DNA from: Legionella saoudiensis
GTDB taxonomy: Bacteria; Pseudomonadota; Gammaproteobacteria; Legionellales; Legionellaceae
DNA length: 64,000 bases
Reading direction: 5' to 3'
Assembly: GCF_001465875.1 (NCBI RefSeq)
Contig: NZ_LN901324.1
Coordinates: forward strand, 434,001 to 498,000
Shown here: piece by piece, positions 25,662-33,173 of the stretch
How positions within the stretch are numbered: the stretch's first letter is position 1
How the letters are laid out: every line of letters begins with the position of its first letter
The notes under the pieces: generated by a model
What the model saw: only the letters and a program-made list of their open reading frames with translations
Database searches by the model: none
Told to the model about the DNA's origin: nothing
Position numbers and translations under genes: made by a program

Positions 25662-25943
25662 TTATTCTGGATAACAGTAGATATCACTACCACCAGGTAC
25701 CCCAGCATGGAAAATTATGGCATTGACTCCTACAATATCTCTTTTTTCTTTAAAGCAGCGATGTCCACTGTAAGAGTAATAAAAATCTCCTTCGGGTACG
25801 GGGCCTTCATAACGATAAACCTGTGTGCCAGGATCAACAGTGATGGGGATACTTTTCCAATTACTTGTTTCAGTAACAATAGTATCTGCAAAAGCCATTG
25901 AGCTTATTGGAGCTAATAATAATCCTATAAGAAGCTTTTTCAT
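25662..25943 (-). CDS. Small secreted protein, 93 residues
   Basis: The signal peptide MKKLLIGLLLAPISSMAFA is followed by a 74-residue mature part with two cysteines (Cys in HRCFKEK and the near-terminal CYPE) that could form one disulfide. AAGGAGAGG precedes the ATG. The gap 25396-25661 to the next minus-strand gene downstream holds only AT-rich DNA. The family is unknown; periplasmic or extracellular location is likely. Confidence 0.7.
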   Translation of the reverse strand: MKKLLIGLLLAPISSMAFADTIVTETSNWKSIPITVDPGTQVYRYEGPVPEGDFYYSYSGHRCFKEKRDIVGVNAIIFHAGVPGGSDIYCYPE

Positions 25944-26076
25944 TTCATCCTCTCCTTAGATAAGTATCACTCCTTTACAATTATAGTTCAAAAATCAACC
26001 AATGGGTGCATTGCATGATCTTGATGCGAGGATAGACAGTCCGAAGAATTCAAGTGCTTCGCGTATAATAAATTGA

Positions 26077-26092
26077 CCCTGGAGATCCAGGG
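26077..26092. promoter_or_regulatory. Perfect short palindrome upstream of HEAT gene
   Basis: CCCTGGA, GA, TCCAGGG forms a 7-bp perfect stem 42 bases before the HEAT-repeat start. It could be an operator half-site pair or a 5'-leader hairpin; no regulator is identified. Confidence 0.35.
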
Positions 26093-26133
26093 AGTATAAT
26101 GTGCCACTCTCTATAGCTTTTTGGTTTTAAAAT

Positions 26134-28422
26134 ATGCTAACCCGTGCTATGGCAGCAGCTTGTCCTGTGGTGCTCCAGAGCTTTCTGAAAACGCCAGATG
26201 TTATTGATAAACTGGCTTTTCTTAAAATGCCTTCAGAGGTTATTGCTAGCTTAATTGATGAGTTAAGCAATGAATCTCTTTATTGGGCTGTCAAAATTTT
26301 GCTTTTTAGAAAGCAAGATGATGATTTGCGTTGGCAAATTCAAAGTTTAAAAAAATTAATTAAAGCTAAAAGATATGGCAATAAGAATTTATTTTTTTGT
26401 AAAACGCATAATATTGACCATCTTGATGAATTAATTAGAGAATATATTAAAGACAAGACCGGAGAGGCCCATCTTTATGGCTTAATTTTCTTGCTTTCTG
26501 GGTCGAATTTTCTGCTTCCCGATGAGTTAGTACGTCATTTATTAGTAATACATCATGCTAATCACTGGATTCCGCTTTTGACCGAAAATCAGCGAATCGC
26601 GTGCTTTAACGAATTGTTAAATAATGCAGATACCCACAAAAAATACATTAATCTAATGCAGTTTTTAAGCATTAACAAAGAACAGGTAAAGGCTGAAGTA
26701 AAAAATATTATCGATGATATATGGAAAAAGTACCCGCATTTTTCGAACAGCGCAAAGGGGCAGGCGCTAGATGCCAGCGATAGTCTTACAATACTACAAA
26801 TTTTACCCGTATTGATTCTTTGCCTTAATGATAAAAGACATCAAGAGTTAATTGATATTATCCTTCCCAAGCTCAACGATGAGGCTTCCTCTACCCGAGA
26901 AGCGGTACTAAAAATTATTTCTGTATGCATTCCTTACTTTAATGATAAAGATCGTGAGCGAATGTTTTCTGCTATACGAACGAAATTAAATGATAAAGAA
27001 CCTAAGGTCCGTTTTGTGGCACAACAAATTGTTAGTGAACATCTTTCTCAGCATGAGAGTCACTTGCAAAGTCTAGATGCTCATTGGGAGTTAGAAAGCA
27101 ATATAAATAATTACGATAGCACGTTTCCGCTAGTTGCTGTGTATATGGCCTACTTTAATGAGGATAGACACCAGAAAGTAAGCGAATTAATTGTATTAAA
27201 GCTGGATGATAAGAGTTGGCTTATTAGTGATGATGCCTTAAAAATTATCTCCACGTGCATACCTTATTTAGATAATGAATGTTGCAATGTGGTCATTCGC
27301 GCTCTTTTTTTAAAATTAAGTATGGGTGATTGGAGGATAAGCTTAGCGGTTTTAAAAATTATTTTTGCATGCATGCATTATTTCAATAGAGAACAATGCT
27401 CCGACATATTTAATGCAGTTCTCCCTAACTTAGATAGCTCCAATGGGAGAATACGCAAAGCTGTTTTGGAAATTATGGGAGTATGTATTCCTCACTTAAG
27501 TGATGCAAAACGTGAAGAGGCATTTAATATCATTTTTGCTAATTTAAGCGATATTAACTGGATAGTTCGCGATGCTATTTTGCAGGCGATGCTTCAATTG
27601 ATGCCTTATCTAAATACCGAACAGCATCGACAAGTTCTTGAGGTTATCTTGCCTTATCTGGATGAGAGTGATTGGAGTCATCGTTATATGATATTGCAAG
27701 CTATGTTGTCGCTTATATCGTTTCTTACCGATGAAAATTACCAAGAAGCGCTTAATGCAATTATCCCCAAGGTAAATGATAACCACTCCATTGTCCGCGG
27801 GATGGCTTTGCAAGTGCTGATTCCGTTGATTTCAGGGTTAGATGAGAAAAATCATCAGAGAGTTTTTGAGCTAATTCTACCCATGGTTAATGATAAAAAC
27901 TCTTTTGTGAGCAATATGGCACGTAAAACGGTTATTAAATTCATGCCTTATCTTGCTGATCATTCACAGCAGTTGGTTCTTGAACAAATGCTTTTAAAGA
28001 TACATGACAAAAATCCTGGTATTTGTGAAATTGCGCTCCATGATTGTGTTGGTTGTATTCCTTATTTTAATGATGCGCGTCGTAATCAAGTTTTAAACGC
28101 TTCTCTAAGATTGCTTGATTATGCTCCTTTAGAAATTAAGCGTGCAGTAATTCAAGTGCTTACGGCCTGCATGCCTTATCTCGATGATATAGAACGTCAG
28201 GAGTTAATTCCTACTGTTTTCTTAAAATTGAATGATGAGTGCTGGGAGCTTAGTGAAGAGACAATTAGAATGGTACTCACTTGCAGCTTATATCTCAATG
28301 AGGAAAGTAAGGAATTGCTTTCAGGCCAATTGGCTATTTATTTTAATCAATACTCTTTAAGTAAATGGTGGGATGAGCTTGTACTTATGCCATGGGATAA
28401 AGAAATTACGGAAGAGGTGTAG
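26134..28422 (+). CDS. Large HEAT-repeat protein
   Basis: 762 residues. After an N-terminal helical part (to about 190), the chain is built from repeated helical pairs of about 38-40 residues, many ending in KLNDxxxxxRxxAL(K/Q)IIxxCIPYLxDxxR (for example around 255-275, 400-440, 450-520, 560-700). This matches HEAT/Armadillo-like solenoids used for protein binding. The segment LAFLKMPSEVIASLIDEL (28-45) is loosely like an F-box start, too weak to assert. An in-frame stop just upstream limits the start to ATG 26134 or later; no ribosome-binding site is visible. The C-terminus is acidic (DKEITEEV). A eukaryote-like scaffold effector is possible. Confidence 0.7.
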   Translation: MLTRAMAAACPVVLQSFLKTPDVIDKLAFLKMPSEVIASLIDELSNESLYWAVKILLFRKQDDDLRWQIQSLKKLIKAKRYGNKNLFFCKTHNIDHLDELIREYIKDKTGEAHLYGLIFLLSGSNFLLPDELVRHLLVIHHANHWIPLLTENQRIACFNELLNNADTHKKYINLMQFLSINKEQVKAEVKNIIDDIWKKYPHFSNSAKGQALDASDSLTILQILPVLILCLNDKRHQELIDIILPKLNDEASSTREAVLKIISVCIPYFNDKDRERMFSAIRTKLNDKEPKVRFVAQQIVSEHLSQHESHLQSLDAHWELESNINNYDSTFPLVAVYMAYFNEDRHQKVSELIVLKLDDKSWLISDDALKIISTCIPYLDNECCNVVIRALFLKLSMGDWRISLAVLKIIFACMHYFNREQCSDIFNAVLPNLDSSNGRIRKAVLEIMGVCIPHLSDAKREEAFNIIFANLSDINWIVRDAILQAMLQLMPYLNTEQHRQVLEVILPYLDESDWSHRYMILQAMLSLISFLTDENYQEALNAIIPKVNDNHSIVRGMALQVLIPLISGLDEKNHQRVFELILPMVNDKNSFVSNMARKTVIKFMPYLADHSQQLVLEQMLLKIHDKNPGICEIALHDCVGCIPYFNDARRNQVLNASLRLLDYAPLEIKRAVIQVLTACMPYLDDIERQELIPTVFLKLNDECWELSEETIRMVLTCSLYLNEESKELLSGQLAIYFNQYSLSKWWDELVLMPWDKEITEEV

Positions 28423-28532
28423 GAGCTTAGTAAGCATTCATGAGATATATAAATTTCGCCATGGCTCGCAATGGCAGCAGTTTTTTTATTTAATTTTAAT
28501 AGAATACATATAGCGCGAACGCTTACGCTTTT

Positions 28533-28559
28533 ATGGGACGCAGAATTATAGCGTCCCAT
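28533..28559. terminator. Hairpin between convergent genes
   Basis: ATGGGACGC (28533-28541) and GCGTCCCAT (28551-28559) form a perfect 9-bp stem with loop AGAATTATA, between the HEAT gene and the minus-strand ETF-QO gene. There is no strong T-run on either side, so a bidirectional terminator is probable rather than certain. Confidence 0.5.
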
Positions 28560-28610
28560 GCAAAACTTCTTCCCCACCTAAATTCTTCAGCGTGACATAG
28601 CTCAATCAAG

Positions 28611-30239
28611 CTACATTCCCGAATAATTAGGACCACCACCGCCTTCAGGGGCATGCCATACAATGTTTTGCCGCGGATCTTTTATATCACAGGTCTTACA
28701 ATGAATGCAGTTTTGAGCATTAATTTGTAATTGAGGGCCATCTTCATACTCAACAATTTCATAAACCCCGGCAGGGCAATATCTGCTTTCAGGAGAAGCA
28801 TATTTTTTTAGATTCACATCAATTGCCAATTGAGGTTTTTTTAACTCCAGATGACAGGGTTGATCCTCTTCATGAAAGGTGCCTGATAAAAATACTGAGG
28901 ATAGGCGATCAAAAGTAAGTACATTATCTGGCTTAGGGTAATCAATTTTCTTAGCATTCTTAGCTAACTTTAAACTTGTGTAATCGGCATGATTTGTCAA
29001 AGTCCAAGGTGACTTTCCATTCGTGATATAGGTTTCAAACGCAGCATTAATTAATCCTGGAATTAATCCATATTTAAAACCTGGCCTTATATTACGGACA
29101 GAATATAATTCCTGTTCTAACCATGAGCCTTTTACTTTTTCGGTATAGCTGGTCAATTCAACCGGTGCTTCTTGAGCTTCTTTTAATGTGTCAAAACAAG
29201 CTTCTGCGGCGAGTATTCCTGACTTCATCGCCATATGGATGCCCTTTATTTTAGGAACATTAAGGAAACCTGCTGCATCGCCTATCAAAGCCCCACCAGG
29301 GAAAGTTAATTTTGGTAATGATTGCCATCCGCCCTCATTTAAAGCGCGTGCACCATAACTAATTCGTTCTCCACCGGCTAATAATGCACTTACCATTGGA
29401 TGGGTTTTAAAGCGCTGGAATTCAGAAAAAGGGCTAAGCCAAGGATTTTTATAATCTAAACCAACAACAAAACCAATTGCAACCCGTTGTTTGGACAAGT
29501 GGTAAATAAAGGAGCCACCATAGGTGGATGCATCCATAGGCCATCCTACAGTATGAATCACTTTACCGGGCTCATGCTTCTCTGCACTTACCTGCCAAAT
29601 TTCTTTGATTCCTAAACCATAAGTTTGTGGGTTTGCTTTATCCCTTAAGTGATATCGTGCCATTAATTTTTGGCTTAATTGGCCACGACATCCCTCAGCT
29701 AATAGAGTTTGCTTTGCAAGCAAATGCATTCCTGGTTGAAAGTGCTCGGTTTTTTCATTGTTTTTGTTGATACCAACACTACCCGTTTCCACACCAATAA
29801 CTTGATTTTTATCGTTATAAAGCGCTTTAACTGCAGCGAAACCAGGATAAATTTCACAACCTAAGGCTTCAGCTTGTTGTGCCAGAAAGACACAGAGCTC
29901 GCCTAAGCTAATGATGTAATTTCCCTCATTCAGCATTGGCTTTGGGGTAGGGAGTTTACAGGCGCGTTTTTTCGTTAGGAAATAGAATTGATCTTCACTT
30001 ACGGGAGTATCCAGTGGTGCATCCTGCCAAGTATCTGGCAAAAGCTCTTGGAGACTTTTGGGTTCCAGAACCGCTCCTGAAAGTATGTGGGAACCCACTT
30101 GAGCTCCTTTTTCTAAAATACAAACGGAAAGCTCTTGTTGTGCGGCTAGGGCTAATTGCTTTAATTTTATCGCGGCAGATAATCCCGACGGTCCTGCACC
30201 GACGATGAGTACATCAAATTCCATAGTTTCGTATTCCAC
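28611..30239 (-). CDS. Electron transfer flavoprotein-ubiquinone oxidoreductase
   Basis: ETF-QO passes electrons from ETF (fatty-acid and amino-acid oxidation) to the quinone pool at the inner membrane. FAD-binding starts FDVLIVGAGPSGLSAAIKL. The C-terminal 4Fe-4S cluster motif is CIHCKTCDIKDPRQNI, followed by the terminal GGGGPNYSGM typical of the family. GTG at 30239 is preceded by TAGGAG at good spacing and is preferred to the TTG at 30257, giving 542 residues. ATG 30224 is a weaker alternative. The etfAB genes are not in this window. Confidence 0.95.
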   Translation of the reverse strand: MEYETMEFDVLIVGAGPSGLSAAIKLKQLALAAQQELSVCILEKGAQVGSHILSGAVLEPKSLQELLPDTWQDAPLDTPVSEDQFYFLTKKRACKLPTPKPMLNEGNYIISLGELCVFLAQQAEALGCEIYPGFAAVKALYNDKNQVIGVETGSVGINKNNEKTEHFQPGMHLLAKQTLLAEGCRGQLSQKLMARYHLRDKANPQTYGLGIKEIWQVSAEKHEPGKVIHTVGWPMDASTYGGSFIYHLSKQRVAIGFVVGLDYKNPWLSPFSEFQRFKTHPMVSALLAGGERISYGARALNEGGWQSLPKLTFPGGALIGDAAGFLNVPKIKGIHMAMKSGILAAEACFDTLKEAQEAPVELTSYTEKVKGSWLEQELYSVRNIRPGFKYGLIPGLINAAFETYITNGKSPWTLTNHADYTSLKLAKNAKKIDYPKPDNVLTFDRLSSVFLSGTFHEEDQPCHLELKKPQLAIDVNLKKYASPESRYCPAGVYEIVEYEDGPQLQINAQNCIHCKTCDIKDPRQNIVWHAPEGGGGPNYSGM

Positions 30240-30317
30240 ACGCGCTCCTACGTACAAAAAAGTAAAATAATCGCCTTTATAGGGTTTAATATCAAGAGCA
30301 TAACGATAGATATTTTT

Positions 30318-31697
30318 TTATTTTTTTTGTTTCATTTTGAAAAGTTGGTCTTTAACATAAAGCAGTGAGCGCGCATGGCTAAACCCTAACCAGCTAAATA
30401 AATTAACAATGGCGGCTCGATGGGTGTTAAGCGCAATATAAAGTTCTGATTTAGGATTGTTAATTAACTCTTCAATGCGGTCCGTAAACTTTAGTCCCTC
30501 AACAGCATAGATAATATGCTCCAATTTAGTACCACTATTCATCCAAAAAGGATTCCAACGTCGATCCTGACCTGTTCGAAGTCGATGCATTACATCGATG
30601 ATGGCATGACCTGCTGGGCCATGTCGGGTAAGAATATTTATGGCAAAATATAAACGGGGTACGGGTTCACTCGAGCGTGCATAGCCTTGAGCAATAGTTT
30701 TTAGTGATGCATGATAGTGTTTACGGTAATATTCCACCCGGCTATGATTACCCGCAAGTGCATATCCCATAGCAATAAAATCAGGATTAACGAGATGTCT
30801 TAAGCGATATTCTTCAACTTTGGCATGATTCCCTGTGCGCGCATAGCCTATAGCAATTAGTCCAGGATCTGCACGATGCAATAGCCGGTATTCTTCTACC
30901 CGAACATGATTATTTGCCAGCGCATAACCCATAGCAATTGAGCTTACATCCGCATCATGTTGTGTACGATATTCTTCAACCTTGGTATCATTACTTGCTT
31001 GGGCATACCCCACCGCAATAGCATTCACACTTGCTTCATGCGTGGTCCGGTATTCTTCCACCTTACTGTGGTTACCCGCTAGGGCGTACCCCATCACGAT
31101 AGTATTTACATCCGCTTTGTGTTTTACTCTATAGTCATTAACTTTTTTGTGTTCCCCGGCAAGGGCATAACCCATGGCGATGGCTTTAACATCGGCTTTA
31201 TGTTGGGTTTGATATTCTTCCACTTTACTGTGATTACAAGCTTGCGCATAGGCCATTGCAATGGCATTAACATTCGCGCGATGTTGTAGGCGATATTCTT
31301 CTACCTTTTCATCATTATGGGCATGGACATAACCCATGGCAATTGTACTTGGATTGGCTTGGCATTTAACTCGATACAATTCGACGTTATCATGATCTCC
31401 AGCCAGAGCATATCCCATGGCAATAGAGCTGGGATCAGCTCGATGGTTTAAACGATATTCCTCCACCATTCGATGAGTGCCCGCGAAGGCATACCCCATA
31501 GCAATTGGATCGACCAGAGCGCCTATATTACGTAACATTTCTGCGGCTTTATAGTGCCCTCCTGCGGCTAATTTACCCGCAGGTGTAAAATAGGGGGGCG
31601 AACTATCAAGTACATCAATATGTGTGTCTGAGAGGCTCTTGTTTAGCTCATAAACATCTTGGGCTTCCAATGCCGCATTATAAATTTTGTCAAACAT
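30318..31697 (-). CDS. Protein with ten 27-residue tandem repeats
   Basis: 459 residues. Residues 65-334 are ten consecutive 27-residue units of the form IAMGYALAGNHxKVEEYR followed by xxHxADVN(T/A), with an eleventh partial unit at 335. Preceding residues 37-63 (TPAGKLAAGGHYKAAEMLR) look ankyrin-like, so the array may be an ankyrin-derived helix-turn-helix solenoid. The C-terminal 110 residues are not repeated and end in a basic tail (FKMKQKK). There is no signal peptide or membrane segment. ATG 31697 has AAGAGA ahead of it. A protein-binding role, possibly as a secreted effector, is inference. Confidence 0.75.
   Translation of the reverse strand: MFDKIYNAALEAQDVYELNKSLSDTHIDVLDSSPPYFTPAGKLAAGGHYKAAEMLRNIGALVDPIAMGYAFAGTHRMVEEYRLNHRADPSSIAMGYALAGDHDNVELYRVKCQANPSTIAMGYVHAHNDEKVEEYRLQHRANVNAIAMAYAQACNHSKVEEYQTQHKADVKAIAMGYALAGEHKKVNDYRVKHKADVNTIVMGYALAGNHSKVEEYRTTHEASVNAIAVGYAQASNDTKVEEYRTQHDADVSSIAMGYALANNHVRVEEYRLLHRADPGLIAIGYARTGNHAKVEEYRLRHLVNPDFIAMGYALAGNHSRVEYYRKHYHASLKTIAQGYARSSEPVPRLYFAINILTRHGPAGHAIIDVMHRLRTGQDRRWNPFWMNSGTKLEHIIYAVEGLKFTDRIEELINNPKSELYIALNTHRAAIVNLFSWLGFSHARSLLYVKDQLFKMKQKK
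30696..31505 (-). repeat. In-frame tandem repeat region, 10 x 81 bp
   Basis: The DNA underlying the ten 27-codon units of the gene at 30318-31697. Units differ at many silent and replacement positions, so the array is old rather than newly expanded. The recurring landmark on the plus strand is a CATAACCCAT/CATATCCCAT-type block every 81 bases. Confidence 0.85.
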
Positions 31698-31832
31698 AAG
31701 ATCTCTTATGTAAGGGATAACTTCTTTAATATATTATGGCAAAGAAAATTAGCTCTGTTGATAATAATCTATTTTAAGTGAATCAACATAAACGTCAATT
31801 ATAGAATTCTTTTATTTTACAAAAAGTTGGGC

Positions 31833-31857
31833 CCTCGTATTAGGTGCTAATACGAGG
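31833..31857 (-). terminator. Terminator after small membrane-protein gene (CGTATTA hairpin)
   Basis: CCTCGTATTA (31833-31842), loop GGTGC, TAATACGAGG (31848-31857). On the minus strand it lies 17 bases past the stop at 31874 and is followed by GGCCCAACTTTTT, so it fits an intrinsic terminator. It is a variant (CCTCG for CCCG) of the TAGCCCGTATTA hairpin family. Confidence 0.65.
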
Positions 31858-31873
31858 ACTGAACGGATGAGTA

Positions 31874-32380
31874 TTAGAACATTAATGAGTTTTCTGGTTC
31901 TACATACAAATTAGCTAAGGGGGGAATCACCATAGATGACATACGAGTAGCTAGAGATACGGTATTATAAGGAATACTAAGCACTGCTAATAATAAGCCC
32001 ATAGCTGTACCCAGGAGCATGGTGCCTGTATAGGCTAAAGCTTTACCCGTATTTTCCAGTGCGGTATCCACAGCTTCATCACTCATAAAGATAAGGCTTG
32101 CCATAGTGATTAATAAATCTCCAGCAAGGGCCACAGCTCCAATAACGGTATTGTATGCAGCGATGACAGAGCCCATTGAAAAAGCAAGAGGGCAGCGTAG
32201 AATAGTGAATAGATCATGGAAAAAATCACGGCTATTTTCTATGGGCTTAAAAAAATTCATCCTTCGTGTATATACTTCAAATCCACGTTCTGAAACACCA
32301 GAAATGTAGCTGCGATCATTTTCCTCTTCATTTAAATCAAAAATATAATTTAAATCTTGCCAGTCTTGTGCATTAAACAT
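31874..32380 (-). CDS. Hypothetical membrane protein, 168 residues
   Basis: The frame is open from 32437, but the ATG at 32380 has GGAGAG five bases upstream and begins MFNAQDWQDLNYIFDLNEEE, so it is preferred. A polar N-terminal ~55 residues is followed by three hydrophobic stretches: CPLAFSMGSVIAAYNTVIGA, VALAGDLLITMASLIFM and MLLGTAMGLLLAVLSIPYN. There is no signal peptide and no known family. The layout, polar head then Gly/Ala-rich membrane part, is like the other orphan membrane genes in this window. Confidence 0.6.
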   Translation of the reverse strand: MFNAQDWQDLNYIFDLNEEENDRSYISGVSERGFEVYTRRMNFFKPIENSRDFFHDLFTILRCPLAFSMGSVIAAYNTVIGAVALAGDLLITMASLIFMSDEAVDTALENTGKALAYTGTMLLGTAMGLLLAVLSIPYNTVSLATRMSSMVIPPLANLYVEPENSLMF

Positions 32381-32529
32381 ACAACTCTCCGCTGATTGAA
32401 GTCGACTTATGGTATTTAATTTGGCCGTTATAGTCAAATAATTATCAAAAATGAATATCCTGCTGCTTGCAACGAGGATTTACTTAAAATAAGCTAAACT
32501 GACATTAGATGCATCTAAAGGAGAATAAA

Positions 32530-32889
32530 ATGAGGGTAGTGCTAAGCTGTTTGCTTTTGGGGATATCAATCATGGCTTATGCAGATGATGAAACAATGAA
32601 GGTAAATGTCACAGCTCCTGAATTGGTTATTAACTTACCTGCAAATCCTACTACAGGATTTCAATGGTCCCTGGTTAAATACGACCATGATCTTTTAACC
32701 TTAAGTTCCAGTGCCTATGAAAAACCTAAAACTAACCTAGTTGGCGCCGGTGGCCAAATGCATTATGTTTTTCAAATAAAAAAAGGGAAAGTTGCTCCTG
32801 CAAGTACAGAGCTGAAATTTAAATACGCTCGCAGTTGGGAGCCCAAAACAGCGACATTAAAAACTATAAAAGTTAAATTTATTAAATAG
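32530..32889 (+). CDS. Chagasin-like cysteine protease inhibitor (I42)
   Basis: 119 residues. An upstream ATG at 32509 exists, but AAAGGAG sits just before ATG 32530, which begins a signal peptide (MRVVLSCLLLGISIMAYA). The mature domain has the three inhibitory loops of the chagasin family: NPTTGF (39-44), GAGG (72-75) and RSW (101-103, usually RPW). These loops plug papain-type protease active sites. Periplasmic or secreted location is expected. The target could be an endogenous or host cysteine protease; nothing here decides. It stands alone. Confidence 0.85.
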   Translation: MRVVLSCLLLGISIMAYADDETMKVNVTAPELVINLPANPTTGFQWSLVKYDHDLLTLSSSAYEKPKTNLVGAGGQMHYVFQIKKGKVAPASTELKFKYARSWEPKTATLKTIKVKFIK

Positions 32890-32965
32890 TTAAACGTTTT
32901 GTTTGCTATAACCAGGGTTTTTATACTCACGAAAAGTTGTTAGTAATTTATTGCTGAGCCCGAAA

Positions 32966-33126
32966 CTCTGGGTTGCTTCACTTCGTTCGCAATGACGAAG
33001 CATATTTATATCACTTATAGCGGATTTAAATAGAGGACGTTTGCTCCCAATATTAACCGTCATTGCGAGCGCAGCGAAGCAACCCAGGGTGCGTGGCACA
33101 GAGCTTGCATTGCTACCGCAATGACG
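32966..33126. repeat. CGTCATTGCGAG repeat, inverted pair plus fragment
   Basis: The CTGGGTTGCTTCACTTCG copy (32968-33000, minus orientation) and the CGTCATTGCGAGCGCAGCG copy (33058-33089) are inverted relative to each other over about 32 bases. A further ACCGCAATGACG end lies at 33115-33126. This dispersed element is common between genes in many gammaproteobacteria. It occupies most of the 284-base gap between the inhibitor gene and the malic enzyme gene. Confidence 0.75.
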
Positions 33127-33173
33127 ACAGTTAACATATCTTGTGAAATTAATCCCGCTTACAAACAGGCAAA

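Noticed and set aside
30696-31505. Regular 81-base spacing resembling a CRISPR or satellite array
   Set aside because: It is an in-frame protein repeat with diverged units; there are no spacers or identical repeats.
32381-32437. N-terminal extension of the 168-residue membrane protein
   Set aside because: It begins at TTG without a site, whereas ATG 32380 has GGAGAG.
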